DNA from: Streptococcus sp. A12 | Lineage (GTDB): Bacteria; Bacillota; Bacilli; Lactobacillales; Streptococcaceae | Assembly: GCF_905372335.1 (NCBI RefSeq) | Contig: NZ_CAJPOU010000031.1 | Location: forward strand, 1-19,761 | Reading direction: 5' to 3' | DNA: 19,761 nt | Shown: one piece after another, positions 1 to 9,426 of the stretch | How the letters are laid out: the number at the start of each line of letters is the position of its first letter | Numbering within the stretch: the stretch's first letter is position 1 | Notes under the pieces: generated by a model | Told to the model about the DNA's origin: nothing | What the model saw: only the letters and a program-made list of their open reading frames with translations | The model's database searches: none | Made by a program: the position numbers and the translations under genes

Positions 1-1354
1 CCTCATGGTAAGCAACCAATTCGCGTTCCTTTTGAGAAACTGTTCGGTCTTTCTTAGAAGGACCAGCAATCACACGGTCTTCTGCTTCATCAATATCAGA
101 TGCATCAATAACCTTCTTATTGCGACGAGCCGCTACCAGAGCTGCTTCGTTTAAGACATTTTCAAGATCCGCTCCAACAAATCCCGGTGTTTGTTGGGCA
201 ACTAGTTTCAAGTCGACATCTTTGGCTAATGGTTTGTTTTTAGCATGGACACGCAAGATAGCTTCGCGTCCTTTTACATCAGGACGACCAACTAAAACCT
301 TCCGGTCAAAACGCCCAGGACGAAGGAGGGCTGGATCCAAAACATCTGAACGGTTGGTGGCTGCAATCACGATGATGCCTTCGTTTCCTTCAAAACCATC
401 CATCTCAATCAAGAGCTGGTTGAGGGTTTGTTCCCGTTCATCATTTCCCCCACCAAGGCCAACTCCTCGTTGACGTCCAACAGCATCGATCTCATCGATA
501 AAGATAATGGCTGGTGCTGCTTTTTTGGCATCTTCAAATAGAGAACGAACCCGGCTTGCACCGACACCGACAAACATTTCAACGAAGTCTGAACCTGAAA
601 TACTGAAGAATGGTACTCCGGCTTCACCTGCTACTGCTTTTGCTAGAAGGGTTTTACCAGTTCCCGGAGGGCCTTCAAGAAGAACACCAGCTGGGATACG
701 GGCACCCAATTTTGTAAAGCGTTTTGGATCTTTTAAGAATTCAACCACTTCAACGAGTTCTTGTTTTTCTTCTTCAGCCCCTGCTACATCTGAAAAACGA
801 ACCTTGATATCTTCTTTATTGGTAGCACGCGCTTTGTTACGGCCGAAATTCATAGCACCGCGGGCGCCACCGCTACCACCTTGATTCATCATGGAGAAGA
901 AGAAGAACATGACAATCACAAAGGGAACGATTGAAGTCAGAATGGTAATCCACATTCCACTTGAGCTTTCCCGTTTAATAGTGATGTCAGCCTTATGTTC
1001 GGATGCTAAGTTTTGTAATTCTTGAACAGTCAAATCAGACGGTAAAATCACACTCGTGAAGCGAGTCACCTTACTTGGACTTGGAGTGAAAAATTGAACC
1101 CCTGTATCATCTTTGCTGGTTTTTGCTTTGTTATAAGTACCGGAAATTTCAATGACACTACCGTTTGGCTGGTAGTTAATTTCCTTGACGTTGTCTGATT
1201 TAAGCTCTTTTACCAATTCTGTATAATTGATCTGCTGACTTTGTCCGATACTATTTCCAGCAAAGAAATACTGAAAACCTGTAACAGCAGCTACAATAAT
1301 CAATAAGTACAGAAAAGGATTTCGGACAAAACCATTGTTTTTGTTATTTTTCAT
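1..1354 (-). CDS. ftsH: FtsH ATP-dependent zinc metalloprotease, 3' part cut by window edge
   Basis: Membrane-anchored AAA+ protease that unfolds and degrades membrane and short-lived cytosolic proteins. The first 451 codons are present. There is a short basic N-terminus, a membrane segment around residues 12-32, an extracellular stretch, and a second membrane segment around 134-156. The AAA module follows, with Walker A GPPGTGKT at 228-235, Walker B IIFIDE near 283-288 and the second region of homology near 331-350. The reading frame leaves the window at H450-E451, the first two residues of the HExxH zinc site, so the protease domain lies outside. The start ATG at 1354-1352 is preceded by GAGGAAA, which overlaps the hpt stop region; hpt ends 10 nt upstream. 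It is probably the last gene seen of the rqcP-to-ftsH run. The identification is firm; only the C-terminal third is missing, because of the window edge. Confidence 0.97.
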   Translation of the reverse strand, partial: MKNNKNNGFVRNPFLYLLIIVAAVTGFQYFFAGNSIGQSQQINYTELVKELKSDNVKEINYQPNGSVIEISGTYNKAKTSKDDTGVQFFTPSPSKVTRFTSVILPSDLTVQELQNLASEHKADITIKRESSSGMWITILTSIVPFVIVMFFFFSMMNQGGSGGARGAMNFGRNKARATNKEDIKVRFSDVAGAEEEKQELVEVVEFLKDPKRFTKLGARIPAGVLLEGPPGTGKTLLAKAVAGEAGVPFFSISGSDFVEMFVGVGASRVRSLFEDAKKAAPAIIFIDEIDAVGRQRGVGLGGGNDEREQTLNQLLIEMDGFEGNEGIIVIAATNRSDVLDPALLRPGRFDRKVLVGRPDVKGREAILRVHAKNKPLAKDVDLKLVAQQTPGFVGADLENVLNEAALVAARRNKKVIDASDIDEAEDRVIAGPSKKDRTVSQKERELVAYHE

Positions 1355-1364
1355 CTAGTTTCCT

Positions 1365-1907
1365 CTATTTTGAATACACTTCTTCTTTCAATACTCCGAT
1401 ATAAGGAAGGTTTCGATAGTTTTCATCGTAGTCTAAACCATAGCCCACAACAAAATCGTTTGGAATGGTAAAGCAAGTGTAATCTGCTTCAATCTCAACC
1501 AAGCGTCCTTCAGGTTTATCTAACAAGGTAGCAATTTTAACAGATGCTGGTTGACGTCCTTCAAACAATTCTTTCAAACTCTTAAGAGTTTTACCAGTAT
1601 CAATGATATCTTCAACAAAGAGAATATCTCGGTCCTTAATGTCTTGGTCTATATCTTTGATGATATTAATCACGCCTGAGCTTGATGTTCCACCATGATA
1701 ACTAGACACTAGCATAAAATCCAACTCAATATGCGTATCAATATGTTTGATCAATTCCGCCATAAATGGGACTGACCCTTTTAAAATTCCTACTAAAATC
1801 GGATTTTTCCCTTGATAATCTTCTGTCAGTTTTTTACCAAGTTCACGTGCTGCAGTCACGATTTCATCGTGGGAAATGAGTATCTTTTTGATATCTTGTT
1901 CTAACAT
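1365..1907 (-). CDS. hpt: Hypoxanthine(-guanine) phosphoribosyltransferase
   Basis: Purine salvage enzyme that joins hypoxanthine or guanine to PRPP to give IMP or GMP in the cytosol. The 180-residue length is normal for bacterial HPRT. Visible motifs are the LKGS loop at 42-45, the flexible SSYHGGT loop at 68-74, the PRPP-binding stretch [14 protein letters not shown] at 95-108 with its acidic pair, and the base-binding [12 protein letters not shown] segment at 151-162. It starts 5 nt after the tilS stop and ends 10 nt before ftsH. The tilS-hpt-ftsH order is the conserved Firmicute arrangement. No promoter is visible in the 5-nt gap, so it is read as part of the upstream operon. Substrate preference (hypoxanthine versus guanine) cannot be settled from sequence alone. 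Confidence 0.96.
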   Translation of the reverse strand: MLEQDIKKILISHDEIVTAARELGKKLTEDYQGKNPILVGILKGSVPFMAELIKHIDTHIELDFMLVSSYHGGTSSSGVINIIKDIDQDIKDRDILFVEDIIDTGKTLKSLKELFEGRQPASVKIATLLDKPEGRLVEIEADYTCFTIPNDFVVGYGLDYDENYRNLPYIGVLKEEVYSK

Positions 1908-1912
1908 CTTTT

Positions 1913-3187
1913 TTACCTATCTATTTTCTGGATATAAATTGTATCCTTCATTATACCATTTTTTAATTCCTTACTCAAATCACTGATCGCAATTTCAGGA
2001 ATAGCCAGTATTTGTTTATCTTGTTCTAAAACCACCAGATTGTTTCGTTGATCTAAAGGGATTTTTTGGTTAATCAACAATCTGCTAACTTTTCTATGGT
2101 GACTGTTTATCAGAATACGATCTCCCCTTTTACGGGGGCGAAGAGAAACTGGATGGTTGTTTGGAAGTGGGATAGCCTCCATATATGAATCGCTTGGTTC
2201 TACTCCAAATAAAAAGCGATAAGCACCTACTGTCTTTATGGTTCCAAATTGTAACAAATCTTCTGACATTCGGTCATCCATCCTACGACTGATTCTCCGA
2301 ATTTCAAAATAGTGATAATCTTTGTAAAGTTCATAACCATTCTTTAGAACTTGTTGCGTATTGGACTTAGTCACTACTATTCTGTGTAATTGTTCAAATT
2401 GTACCCGACTCAATTGCAAATCTGGAAAACTAGCTAGATACTCTTCCAGCAAATAAATCTGGACAGCTGGTGATTGCTTTTGAAACTGTGTCACGTCTTG
2501 TGGATTCAAATCTTTGGTCAACTCTTTTAAAGCCTGGTGCCAATGACTGAGATCTTCTCCTAAGTTGACCAAAGCACTCGTCACTTGGGGGTTTTCTTTT
2601 TCTAAGAGTGGGAGAAAACGATGACGGATACGGTTACGGAAATAGTCCAAGGAGCGGTTGCTCTTATCCTCATAATGAAAAATTTCTGGAAAATCCTTTT
2701 TTTTGAAATGTAAGAGGGGACGGATCAACACACCCTGTCCAAATGGTTGTTTTAAAGGAATACCTTTTAAATGCCGTGGACGACTCCCACGAATCAGACG
2801 CATTAAAATCGTTTCTGCCTGATCATCCATATGATGAGCGGTGACGAGAGCGCTACAAGCTTCTTCTTTCATAACTTTTTCAAAGAAATCATATCGGAAT
2901 TGTCTAGCTCGGCTTTCAGAAAAAGGACCAGAGAAATGGGCAACCTTCAGCGGTAGATGTTTTACTTCAGCTAATGCTCGAATTCCTCTTTCTTCTTGGT
3001 CAGCTTCAATGCGTTGGTGATGATTGACATGAGCAAGAACGAGGTCAATTCCTAATTGGTGCTGATAATGGTAGAGCCAATCCAGTAAGGTCATGGAGTC
3101 CACCCCTCCTGATAAAGCCAAAAGGACTTTTTGATGAGATTCAAAAAGCCCCTCCTTTTGACAAAACTGAAGAAATTTTTCTTTCAT
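1913..3187 (-). CDS. tilS: tRNA(Ile)-lysidine synthetase
   Basis: Essential cytosolic enzyme that attaches lysine to C34 of the CAU anticodon of a minor tRNA-Ile, switching both its decoding and its charging from Met to Ile. The 424 residues fit the long TilS form with C-terminal domains. The PP-loop ATP motif SGGVDS is at 26-31. The family signature [18 protein letters not shown] occupies 118-135. The C-terminal part contains the [10 protein letters not shown] region usual for TilS-C. Its ATG overlaps the stop of the upstream hydrolase gene by one base (TAATG), which suggests translational coupling. hpt follows 5 nt downstream. Confidence 0.96.
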   Translation of the reverse strand: MKEKFLQFCQKEGLFESHQKVLLALSGGVDSMTLLDWLYHYQHQLGIDLVLAHVNHHQRIEADQEERGIRALAEVKHLPLKVAHFSGPFSESRARQFRYDFFEKVMKEEACSALVTAHHMDDQAETILMRLIRGSRPRHLKGIPLKQPFGQGVLIRPLLHFKKKDFPEIFHYEDKSNRSLDYFRNRIRHRFLPLLEKENPQVTSALVNLGEDLSHWHQALKELTKDLNPQDVTQFQKQSPAVQIYLLEEYLASFPDLQLSRVQFEQLHRIVVTKSNTQQVLKNGYELYKDYHYFEIRRISRRMDDRMSEDLLQFGTIKTVGAYRFLFGVEPSDSYMEAIPLPNNHPVSLRPRKRGDRILINSHHRKVSRLLINQKIPLDQRNNLVVLEQDKQILAIPEIAISDLSKELKNGIMKDTIYIQKIDR

Positions 3188-4470
3188 TACTGTAAGACCT
3201 CATAAATATCTTTGGCAATTGCTGAGATAGTCTCGTAATCAGAGTGATCCGTAAAAATAGCTAAAATAAATGGTGAATCTGTATAAACAATAGCGACATC
3301 ATGACGGAAATCATATGCATCTCCAATCTTGTGAGCAACCTTGACTGGGATATCTTTTGAAATTCGTTGATCATCAAAGCGAGTCTCTGACAGAGCATCA
3401 ATGATTCCACCATTTTGTTGGTAGATAGCTTCCATGACATTTCCCGCCATTTTTGGAGATGCCATTCTAGTTTCTACATTCCACGTTTTTCCTGCAATCT
3501 TATTGGTCATCTTTTGAAATTCTTTGTCTGATTGGTGCGTTACATAATAGCCTAAAATGTTTTGCGCAACATTATCGGATTCTTTGGCCACCCGGTTAAT
3601 CAAATCAGCAACGGTATATTCCTTATCATCCGGTGTTTTTGAAATACTTCCACTGCCTTCCGGTTCATAAGCTCCAGGGTAGTCATTGACTTCTTTTGTA
3701 TATTTTAAGGAAGTCTGTAAATCTACATGGCTCTCGTTTACCTCTTTTTGAGTATAGTACAAATACAAGAGCTTGGCTATACTAGCAGAATACATTTCCT
3801 GGTCTTCATGTATCCCAGCAGTCTTTCCAGTATCCACCTGCTTCACGTAAACTGCAATTCCGTCTTTGTTGTACTTCTGATTCAGAATTGCTTGGACTTT
3901 TTCTATCCGATTATCTGTAGCAGAAAGTTCATCTTTTGAAATCCACCCCTGGCCAGAAATTTCTAGATAGGTCCCTTTTAAAGTTTTGGCAGTCTTGGTG
4001 ATTTCAACCTTACTATAAGGAGTCAGACTTGTTTTTTTGCTTTTTGCGCCATTTACCAAGGGTTGATCATAAACTGTAAAAGAGGACGTCAGCCACATGG
4101 TATTTTTTTCTTCTGTTAATTCCAAAATCGAATCTTCGTAAATTTGATCCTGATCAGCTACTACATACTGTTTATTCGATAATTTAAAAACAGATTTCCC
4201 TTGGTCATTCACAAACAATTGATCAACAGTAAAGGGAGTATCAGGTTTGATTTCCCCAATTTTTTGACGCAATTCTGGATCCGAATAGGTCACGATTGGC
4301 TGATAAACATTCGGATTGGATGGGATGGAGACAAAGAAGTGATCCTGAGTTCCTATTTGACTAGCATAAGAAGAATCAGCAGTCAATGGAACTTGGACTT
4401 GGGATGAATCAGATAGGGGTTGGGTGACTAAGAAAGTAGGAAAAATCATCCAATAAACTAACTTATTCAT
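3187..4470 (-). CDS. Secreted or membrane-anchored serine hydrolase of the class A beta-lactamase fold
   Basis: The 427 residues begin with a short hydrophobic N-terminus (about residues 4-17, possible signal or anchor). About 180 residues of unrecognised, SH3-like-looking sequence follow, then a C-terminal domain with the penicillin-recognising serine enzyme motifs in order: S230-I-A-K233 (SxxK), S298-D-N300 (SDN) and K381-I-G383 where KTG is usual. I see no convincing general-base glutamate of true class A beta-lactamases, so hydrolysis of beta-lactams is unlikely. A cell-wall or peptidoglycan role is an inference. The gene holds the place of the pneumococcal gene between divIC and tilS that is usually annotated as a beta-lactamase-like protein. 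Its ATG overlaps the end of the 42-residue ORF by 8 nt, and AAAGGAG lies just upstream inside that ORF. The fold is a firm call; the reaction is unknown. Confidence 0.85.
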   Translation of the reverse strand: MNKLVYWMIFPTFLVTQPLSDSSQVQVPLTADSSYASQIGTQDHFFVSIPSNPNVYQPIVTYSDPELRQKIGEIKPDTPFTVDQLFVNDQGKSVFKLSNKQYVVADQDQIYEDSILELTEEKNTMWLTSSFTVYDQPLVNGAKSKKTSLTPYSKVEITKTAKTLKGTYLEISGQGWISKDELSATDNRIEKVQAILNQKYNKDGIAVYVKQVDTGKTAGIHEDQEMYSASIAKLLYLYYTQKEVNESHVDLQTSLKYTKEVNDYPGAYEPEGSGSISKTPDDKEYTVADLINRVAKESDNVAQNILGYYVTHQSDKEFQKMTNKIAGKTWNVETRMASPKMAGNVMEAIYQQNGGIIDALSETRFDDQRISKDIPVKVAHKIGDAYDFRHDVAIVYTDSPFILAIFTDHSDYETISAIAKDIYEVLQ

Positions 4471-4591
4471 CCTTGCTCCTTTCCTGAATTTCTTCTTGCA
4501 ATTTTAAGGCTTGATTTTTTTTAGCTAACTCTTCTAATTTTGTATCAGAATATTCTAGAAATTGTTGAACGGTTTTTACAATATTTTCCAT
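4463..4591 (-). CDS. Small 42-residue conserved-position protein between divIC and the hydrolase
   Basis: An ATG at 4591-4589 opens 42 codons ending at TAA 4465-4463. The protein begins [16 protein letters not shown] and continues as a charged, helix-prone chain rich in Glu, Lys and Gln, with no membrane segment or cysteine. The start overlaps the divIC stop by one base (TAATG). The end overlaps the hydrolase start by 8 nt (ATGAATAA). The gene therefore fills what would otherwise be a 120-nt gap, and its last codons provide the Shine-Dalgarno sequence of the hydrolase gene. A short ORF is also annotated at this place in pneumococcus, which supports it being real. The function is unknown. It could be a small partner of DivIC or mainly a translational coupler. 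Confidence 0.8.
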   Translation of the reverse strand: MENIVKTVQQFLEYSDTKLEELAKKNQALKLQEEIQERSKDE

Positions 4592-4959
4592 TATTTTGGT
4601 AATAAATTAGGTATCGTATAAATATATTCGCCATCTTTAGAGAACGAATATTTTGCGCGTGCATATTTTGCAGCATATTCATCATCCTTCAATTTCTCTA
4701 CGATATCCTTTTGATATTCTTTTTCCTCAAGGGTTTGCTGATATTGTTCTTGCAATTGAACGTATTGTTGTTTGCGTTTTTGAAGCGTCTGGTAACTCTG
4801 AGCCAGATTATAAGTTGGGAGAATAAACAATAAAATAATTAAAATGAGAACCCAACCCATAAAACGGTTCTGTTTTTTTCGCTCCTCATTCTGATATTTC
4901 TGACGCTGATGTTCGTCTTGAATATACCGATTATTCATTTGTACAATATTTTTAGGCAT
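4591..4959 (-). CDS. divIC: DivIC/FtsB-family septum formation protein
   Basis: Bitopic cell-division protein that with FtsL and DivIB/FtsQ controls activation of septal peptidoglycan synthesis. The 122 residues show the family architecture: a charged, Gln-rich cytoplasmic N-terminus (1-31), one membrane helix (about 34-50), a Gln/Glu/Lys-rich coiled coil (about 53-91), and a C-terminal module with [20 protein letters not shown] near 92-111, typical of DivIC in lactobacilli and streptococci. The ATG overlaps the rqcP stop by 8 nt (ATGCCTAA), and its own stop overlaps the next small ORF by one base. The rqcP-divIC-tilS-hpt-ftsH order agrees with the assignment. Confidence 0.93.
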   Translation of the reverse strand: MPKNIVQMNNRYIQDEHQRQKYQNEERKKQNRFMGWVLILIILLFILPTYNLAQSYQTLQKRKQQYVQLQEQYQQTLEEKEYQKDIVEKLKDDEYAAKYARAKYSFSKDGEYIYTIPNLLPK

Positions 4960-5218
4960 CTTCTTCTATCCTTGTTTCACGAATGATTTCATACATTTTA
5001 GACGCATCTTCTTTTTTGGTACTATCTAACATTTCCAACACTTTTACTGTCAATAGCTTATTTCCAAAGCGAACTTCGACTTCGTCATTCACCTTCAAGT
5101 CGGTTGAACTTTTCGCTAAAACGCCATTAACTTTGATGCGTCCCTTGTCAGCTACTTCTTTAGCTACAGGGCGTCTTTTGATAATGCGGGAAACTTTTAA
5201 ATATTTATCTAATCTCAT
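4952..5218 (-). CDS. rqcP: RqcP (YabO/Hsp15-like) S4-domain ribosome quality-control factor
   Basis: A small RNA-binding protein that acts on obstructed 50S subunits, stabilising the peptidyl-tRNA during RqcH-driven alanine tailing. The 88 residues start directly with an S4 domain ([20 protein letters not shown], then [20 protein letters not shown]), followed by an acidic tail rich in Lys and Glu. It carries the conserved arginines near residues 15-16 used for rRNA contact. AGAGGTGA lies upstream of the ATG. A 63-nt gap separates it from mfd and holds an extended -10 promoter candidate, so rqcP probably opens the operon that runs to ftsH. The assignment relies on the S4 domain, the length, and the position before divIC. 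Confidence 0.93.
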   Translation of the reverse strand: MRLDKYLKVSRIIKRRPVAKEVADKGRIKVNGVLAKSSTDLKVNDEVEVRFGNKLLTVKVLEMLDSTKKEDASKMYEIIRETRIEEDA

Positions 5219-5238
5219 CGTATCACCTCTAATGTATT

Positions 5239-5247
5239 ATTGTACCA
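5239..5247 (-). promoter_or_regulatory. Candidate extended -10 promoter for the rqcP-ftsH operon
   Basis: On the minus strand, TGG followed by TACAAT (hexamer at 5244-5239) gives a TGn extended -10 about 20 nt upstream of the rqcP ATG. No good -35 is present 17 bp upstream (CTGGGC). An 8-bp inverted repeat (5254-5261 with 5277-5284, 15-nt loop) sits just upstream at the mfd stop. Confidence 0.5.
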
Positions 5248-5281
5248 TTTTTTTAGAAAGAGCCCAGTAAAATCTTTCTTT

Positions 5282-8200
5282 CTAGTCTTGTTTTTCTATT
5301 TTTTCCTGCTTGATGGCCAATAATTTTTCCCCAAATTGTCGCAAACCTTCTAATATTTCGAAGTCTTTTTTATTTCGCACATCAAAGATTAATTCAATCA
5401 ATCCTTGGCTTTCTGCAATACGAGCTTTTAAATTAGTTGCTGATAAGGCAGCAAAATAATCTTGAGTCAAGAAAAGTTGCTTGGTAATTGGCTCAAATTT
5501 CACCGTTAATTGATTGTCTTTTCGATCAACCACTTTAACAAAGACCTGATCCAAATAAGATTTGATAAACCCTATTTCTAGGAGATAGGCTACCACATCA
5601 GGATATTCTCCGAATCGATCAATCAATTCGTCTTGCAAGAGTTCATAATCTTCTTGAACTTGTATTTCTCGAATGCGTTTGTAAATTTCAATTTTTTGAC
5701 GTTCATCGGAGATATAATCACTTGGAATGTAGGCATCAATTTGGAGATTGAGCTCCGCATTTCCTTTTTGGCGTTTTTTCTCTTTTCCTTGTTTCTTCTC
5801 AATAGCAGCTTCAAGTAACTGTGAATACATTTCAAATCCGACGGAATCGATAAAACCAGATTGAGAAGCCCCTAAAATATTTCCGGCACCTCGAATAGAC
5901 AAATCTCGCATAGCAATCTTAAAACCAGATCCCAATTCAGTAAATCCTTTAATAGCTTCAAGACGCTTTTCAGAAACTTCTGTCAAGGTTTTGTCCGGCC
6001 GGTACATCAAATAGGCATAGGCAATGCGATTGCTTCGTCCAACCCGTCCTCGCAATTGGTAAAGGGTAGACAAGCCCATATGGTCGGCATTTTCAATAAA
6101 GAGGGTATTGGCATTGGGAATATCCACTCCTGTTTCAATAATGGTGGTTGTGACTAAAATATCATACTCACCTTCAATGAAGTCCATCAAGGTGTTTTCC
6201 AACCGCACCTCACTCATCTGTCCATGGACAAACCCAATAGAGGCTTCTGGTACCAATTCTTGTAACTCTGAAACTTTTTGCTCAATGGTGTCTACCTTGT
6301 TGTAGAGATAATAAACCTGACCTCCCCGATCCATCTCCCGACGAATAGCATCTCGGATAATGGTTGGATTGGTTTCTAAGACATAGGTTTGAACAGGATA
6401 ACGATTGGTCGGTGGGGTTTCAATAACGGACAAATCCCGAATCCCCAACATAGACATATGAAGGGTCCGAGGGATGGGCGTTGCCGTTAAGGTTAAGACA
6501 TCAACCTTTTTCTTTAACTCCTTGAGGGTTTCCTTGTGTTTGACACCGAACCGTTGCTCCTCATCAATTACGATGAGCCCAAGATCCGCAAATTCCACAT
6601 CTTTAGATAAGAGACGGTGGGTTCCAATCAAAATATCGACCTGGCCTTTTTTAAGTTTTTCCAAAGTTTCTTTTTGCTCAGCACGACTCCGGAAACGACT
6701 CAAGACATCAACTTCTACTGGAAAGGCCTCGAAACGTTCTTTGAAATTAGCATAGTGCTGTTGAGCTAGGACCGTTGTCGGAACTAAGACAGCCACTTGT
6801 TTATGGTCTTTGACAGCTTTAAAGGCCGCTCGCATAGCAACTTCTGTCTTCCCAAAGCCCACGTCTCCGACCAAGAGGCGATCCATAGGGCTTGAAGATT
6901 CCATATCCTTCTTGATTTCTTGGATAGAGCGAATCTGATCATCTGTTTCAACATAGGGAAAAGCCTGATCAAAAGCTTCTTGGTTCTCATCGTCTGGAGT
7001 AAAGGCAAAGCCTTTCAATTGGCTTCGCTCTGCATAGAGTTGAATCAGATCATCTGCAATATCCTCTACTTCCTGACGGACCTTTTGTTTGGCCTTTTGG
7101 AAGCGACCATCATTGAGTTTGTTGATTTTAGGAGGTTTGCCATCACTCGCAACATACTTGGACAGCATCTGGATTTGATCCACAGGGATAGAAATCCGGT
7201 CTCCATTTTGATATTGGATGGAGACATAGTCTCGGTGGACACCAGAAATTTCGATGGTTTCTAGTCCTAAATACTGACCAATTCCATGAACCTGGTGAAC
7301 AACGTAGTCTCCCTTTTCCAACTCATTGTAGTTTTTTAACCGCTCCGCGTTAGAAATAGTTTGCCGACGAATCTTTCGTTTAACCTTTTTCTGGAAGATT
7401 TCTGTCTCTGTAATCAAGACAATCTTCTCATCCACAAAGTGGAAGCCACGCGCCAACCCACCGATGATCAACTGGCTCTGCCCTGGATGAAGCTGATCAG
7501 GTGCAAGATAATCCAGATCAATCCCGTAATCTCTCAAGTGCTCTTGTAACTGGTGGAGTCCTTGTTTACTCGTCACCTGAAGAATGACTGTGTAGTCTTG
7601 TTTACGGAAACGGTCAATTTCATCTTTTAAAAGAGAGAACTGACTGAAGAATTCCTGCATGGGGTATTGGTTAAAAGAATAGAGGGCATAAAATCGCAGA
7701 TTTCCCAAGCCTTTTTGAAAATTTGAAAAATAAGAAGCTGGTTTATAAGTGCGTAAGAGTGCGCTATTGTCCGCAAAATACTGGGCTTCAGCGAAAGAGC
7801 GACTCTTTTGTAGGTCCTCTGTCAAAAGGTTAGCAACTTCTACATCAAACCGCGCCTCCTGATCCAGGATTTTATGGTAATCATCCAAAAAAAGAGGAGC
7901 ATGTTTGGGGAGGTAATCAAAGAGAGTATAGGTTTGCTGATAAAAAAGAGAGAGAAATTTTCGACTATCTGTATGGAGACGCTGGTGATGCGCTTCTGTG
8001 AGTATCTCAGTCAAATAGGATTTGAACTCTGGATGAGGACTTTTTTGAATCAGATTTTCTAGATTCTTCTGTCCTCTTAGAAAATCATCTTTAGTTAGTA
8101 ACATATCACTAACTGGATGAACTATTACCGCATCTAGATTTTCTAGTGAACGTTGAGTCTCTGGAGAAAAGGTCCGAATGCCATCAATCTCATCTCCAAA

Positions 8201-8794
8201 AAATTCCAGGCGATAAGGGAAATCTTGACTGGCTTCAAAAAGATCTACAATATCCCCTCGAAGACTAAACTCTCCCTGTTGGCTTACCTGTGAAACCTTT
8301 TGATAGCCCATAGCCAGTAGGGTATCTTTCAATTCTGTCAGATTTCTTTCTTCTCCAACAGAGAAAGACTGAATCATAGAGCTGACAGTCTTTGGATTAG
8401 GTAAGAGCAAACGACTACCACTTACATTGGCAATAACGATTCCTTCTTTTTCTGGAGCTAAAAGAAAGTCCAGAGCTTCCAGACGAGAAAAGATCCGTTC
8501 CTGGGAAGCAAAGACAAACTCTGCCAAAGGATTGTCATCTCCGAGGAAAAGATAGACCTTTTCTTCGCCTAATAAACCCAATAAATCACTGGCGAGCCGT
8601 TCTGCTTCATTTTGGGAAGAGGTCAAAACCAAGACCTTGTGTCCGTCTTCGACAGCTGTCGCCATGGTAATAGCTTTTGTAGACGAAGACAGTCCTAGTA
8701 GAAGAGAGCGACTTCTTTTTTGTTGGTCTTGTTGCCATTTTCTGATATTTTTATTTTGTTGAAATAGATCAACCAGTGTCTTATATTTATCCAT
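5282..8794 (-). CDS. mfd: Transcription-repair coupling factor Mfd
   Basis: A large DNA translocase that removes RNA polymerase stalled at lesions and recruits UvrA. From the ATG at 8794-8792 it has 1170 residues, close to the pneumococcal protein. An upstream in-frame TTG at 8818 would add 8 residues but is a weak start, and the homologous N-terminus (TLVDLFQQN...) begins just after the ATG. Visible parts are an N-terminal UvrB-like module, the RNAP-interacting domain around the [20 protein letters not shown] stretch, and the RecG-type helicase core with Walker [28 protein letters not shown] and [11 protein letters not shown] motifs. The C-terminal TRCF domain follows. The ATG overlaps the pth stop by 8 nt (ATGGATAA). 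I see no clear Shine-Dalgarno before it, so coupling to pth translation is likely. Confidence 0.97.
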   Translation of the reverse strand: MDKYKTLVDLFQQNKNIRKWQQDQQKRSRSLLLGLSSSTKAITMATAVEDGHKVLVLTSSQNEAERLASDLLGLLGEEKVYLFLGDDNPLAEFVFASQERIFSRLEALDFLLAPEKEGIVIANVSGSRLLLPNPKTVSSMIQSFSVGEERNLTELKDTLLAMGYQKVSQVSQQGEFSLRGDIVDLFEASQDFPYRLEFFGDEIDGIRTFSPETQRSLENLDAVIVHPVSDMLLTKDDFLRGQKNLENLIQKSPHPEFKSYLTEILTEAHHQRLHTDSRKFLSLFYQQTYTLFDYLPKHAPLFLDDYHKILDQEARFDVEVANLLTEDLQKSRSFAEAQYFADNSALLRTYKPASYFSNFQKGLGNLRFYALYSFNQYPMQEFFSQFSLLKDEIDRFRKQDYTVILQVTSKQGLHQLQEHLRDYGIDLDYLAPDQLHPGQSQLIIGGLARGFHFVDEKIVLITETEIFQKKVKRKIRRQTISNAERLKNYNELEKGDYVVHQVHGIGQYLGLETIEISGVHRDYVSIQYQNGDRISIPVDQIQMLSKYVASDGKPPKINKLNDGRFQKAKQKVRQEVEDIADDLIQLYAERSQLKGFAFTPDDENQEAFDQAFPYVETDDQIRSIQEIKKDMESSSPMDRLLVGDVGFGKTEVAMRAAFKAVKDHKQVAVLVPTTVLAQQHYANFKERFEAFPVEVDVLSRFRSRAEQKETLEKLKKGQVDILIGTHRLLSKDVEFADLGLIVIDEEQRFGVKHKETLKELKKKVDVLTLTATPIPRTLHMSMLGIRDLSVIETPPTNRYPVQTYVLETNPTIIRDAIRREMDRGGQVYYLYNKVDTIEQKVSELQELVPEASIGFVHGQMSEVRLENTLMDFIEGEYDILVTTTIIETGVDIPNANTLFIENADHMGLSTLYQLRGRVGRSNRIAYAYLMYRPDKTLTEVSEKRLEAIKGFTELGSGFKIAMRDLSIRGAGNILGASQSGFIDSVGFEMYSQLLEAAIEKKQGKEKKRQKGNAELNLQIDAYIPSDYISDERQKIEIYKRIREIQVQEDYELLQDELIDRFGEYPDVVAYLLEIGFIKSYLDQVFVKVVDRKDNQLTVKFEPITKQLFLTQDYFAALSATNLKARIAESQGLIELIFDVRNKKDFEILEGLRQFGEKLLAIKQEKIEKQD

Positions 8795-9356
8795 TGTATT
8801 GTTGCATTGTTTTTTCAAACTGCCCTTCTTTTAAATAAAAACGAAGGGCTTCTTCTGACTTGTCGATAGCAAGGAGGATGGTAGCATAATCATCCTGATC
8901 GAATTTCCCTAAGACATGGTGGACTACTGACATGCCATGCTTGGGTCTTCCGATTCCAATCTTGATGCGATTAAAGGTCTGAGTTCCAATATGGTTGATA
9001 ATTGATTTGATTCCGTTGTGGCCTCCAGCTGATCCTTTGGCACGAAGACGAATCTTGCCGACTTCCATATCCAAGTCGTCATAAATAACGACCAAATCTT
9101 CCACCTCTAAACCATAATAGGTCAAAAGCGCGTGTACGGCCTTGCCACTCTCATTCATAAAAGTGGTTGGCTTGACTAAAAATACCTTTTCTCCATCTAT
9201 AAAGGTGGAGGTCACATCTGCTTGAAAAATCTTATCATGTGAAAAAGTGAGGTTGAGAGACTTCGCCAGCTGATCCACTAACATAAAGCCAACATTGTGT
9301 TTGGTTTCCACATATTTATCTCCCGGATTTCCCAATCCGACGATTAATTTTGTCAT
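8787..9356 (-). CDS. pth: Peptidyl-tRNA hydrolase
   Basis: It cleaves the ester bond of peptidyl-tRNAs dropped by ribosomes and recycles the tRNA in the cytosol. The 189 residues match bacterial Pth. Key sites are GLGNPG at 7-12, the catalytic H20 in KHNVG, N68 in the TFMNESG loop, D93 in YDDLD and N114 in GGHNG. AAAGGGAAAG precedes the ATG. It lies 70 nt after ychF, across an imperfect hairpin, and runs into mfd with an 8-nt overlap, so pth and mfd form a unit. Confidence 0.97.
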   Translation of the reverse strand: MTKLIVGLGNPGDKYVETKHNVGFMLVDQLAKSLNLTFSHDKIFQADVTSTFIDGEKVFLVKPTTFMNESGKAVHALLTYYGLEVEDLVVIYDDLDMEVGKIRLRAKGSAGGHNGIKSIINHIGTQTFNRIKIGIGRPKHGMSVVHHVLGKFDQDDYATILLAIDKSEEALRFYLKEGQFEKTMQQYNG

Positions 9357-9375
9357 TTACTTTCCCTTTCAAAAG

Positions 9376-9409
9376 CCAAAAGGGCTGGAATTTTTTTCCA
9401 ACCTTTTGG
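9376..9409 (-). terminator. Imperfect hairpin between ychF and pth, possible attenuator
   Basis: The outer 8-bp stem CCAAAAGG/CCTTTTGG (9376-9383 with 9402-9409) and an inner 5-bp stem TGGAA/TTCCA (9386-9390 with 9396-9400) are separated by a 2x1 internal loop. The terminal loop is 5 nt. On the minus strand only CTTTTG follows, so termination is probably partial and some ychF message may continue into pth. Confidence 0.5.
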
Positions 9410-9426
9410 TTATTTACTTATTTTCT

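Noticed and set aside
1839..1854. CACGTG-centred sequence in hpt resembling parS
   Set aside because: Only about 10 of 16 bases agree with TGTTTCACGTGAAACA and it lies in a coding region; too weak to call a ParB site.
4972..4987. TGTTTCACG half of a parS site at the rqcP end
   Set aside because: The left half is exact but the right half is lost (about 10 of 16 in total); ParB sites need both halves. I found no full parS in the window.
5254..5284. 8-bp inverted repeat at the mfd stop as a terminator
   Set aside because: On the minus strand it is followed by A residues rather than U residues, and the loop is 15 nt; not a convincing intrinsic terminator.
8795..8818. Longer mfd N-terminus from an upstream start
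   Set aside because: The upstream codon is TTG. The ATG at 8794 fits the homologous N-terminus and the 8-nt overlap pattern of this gene block.
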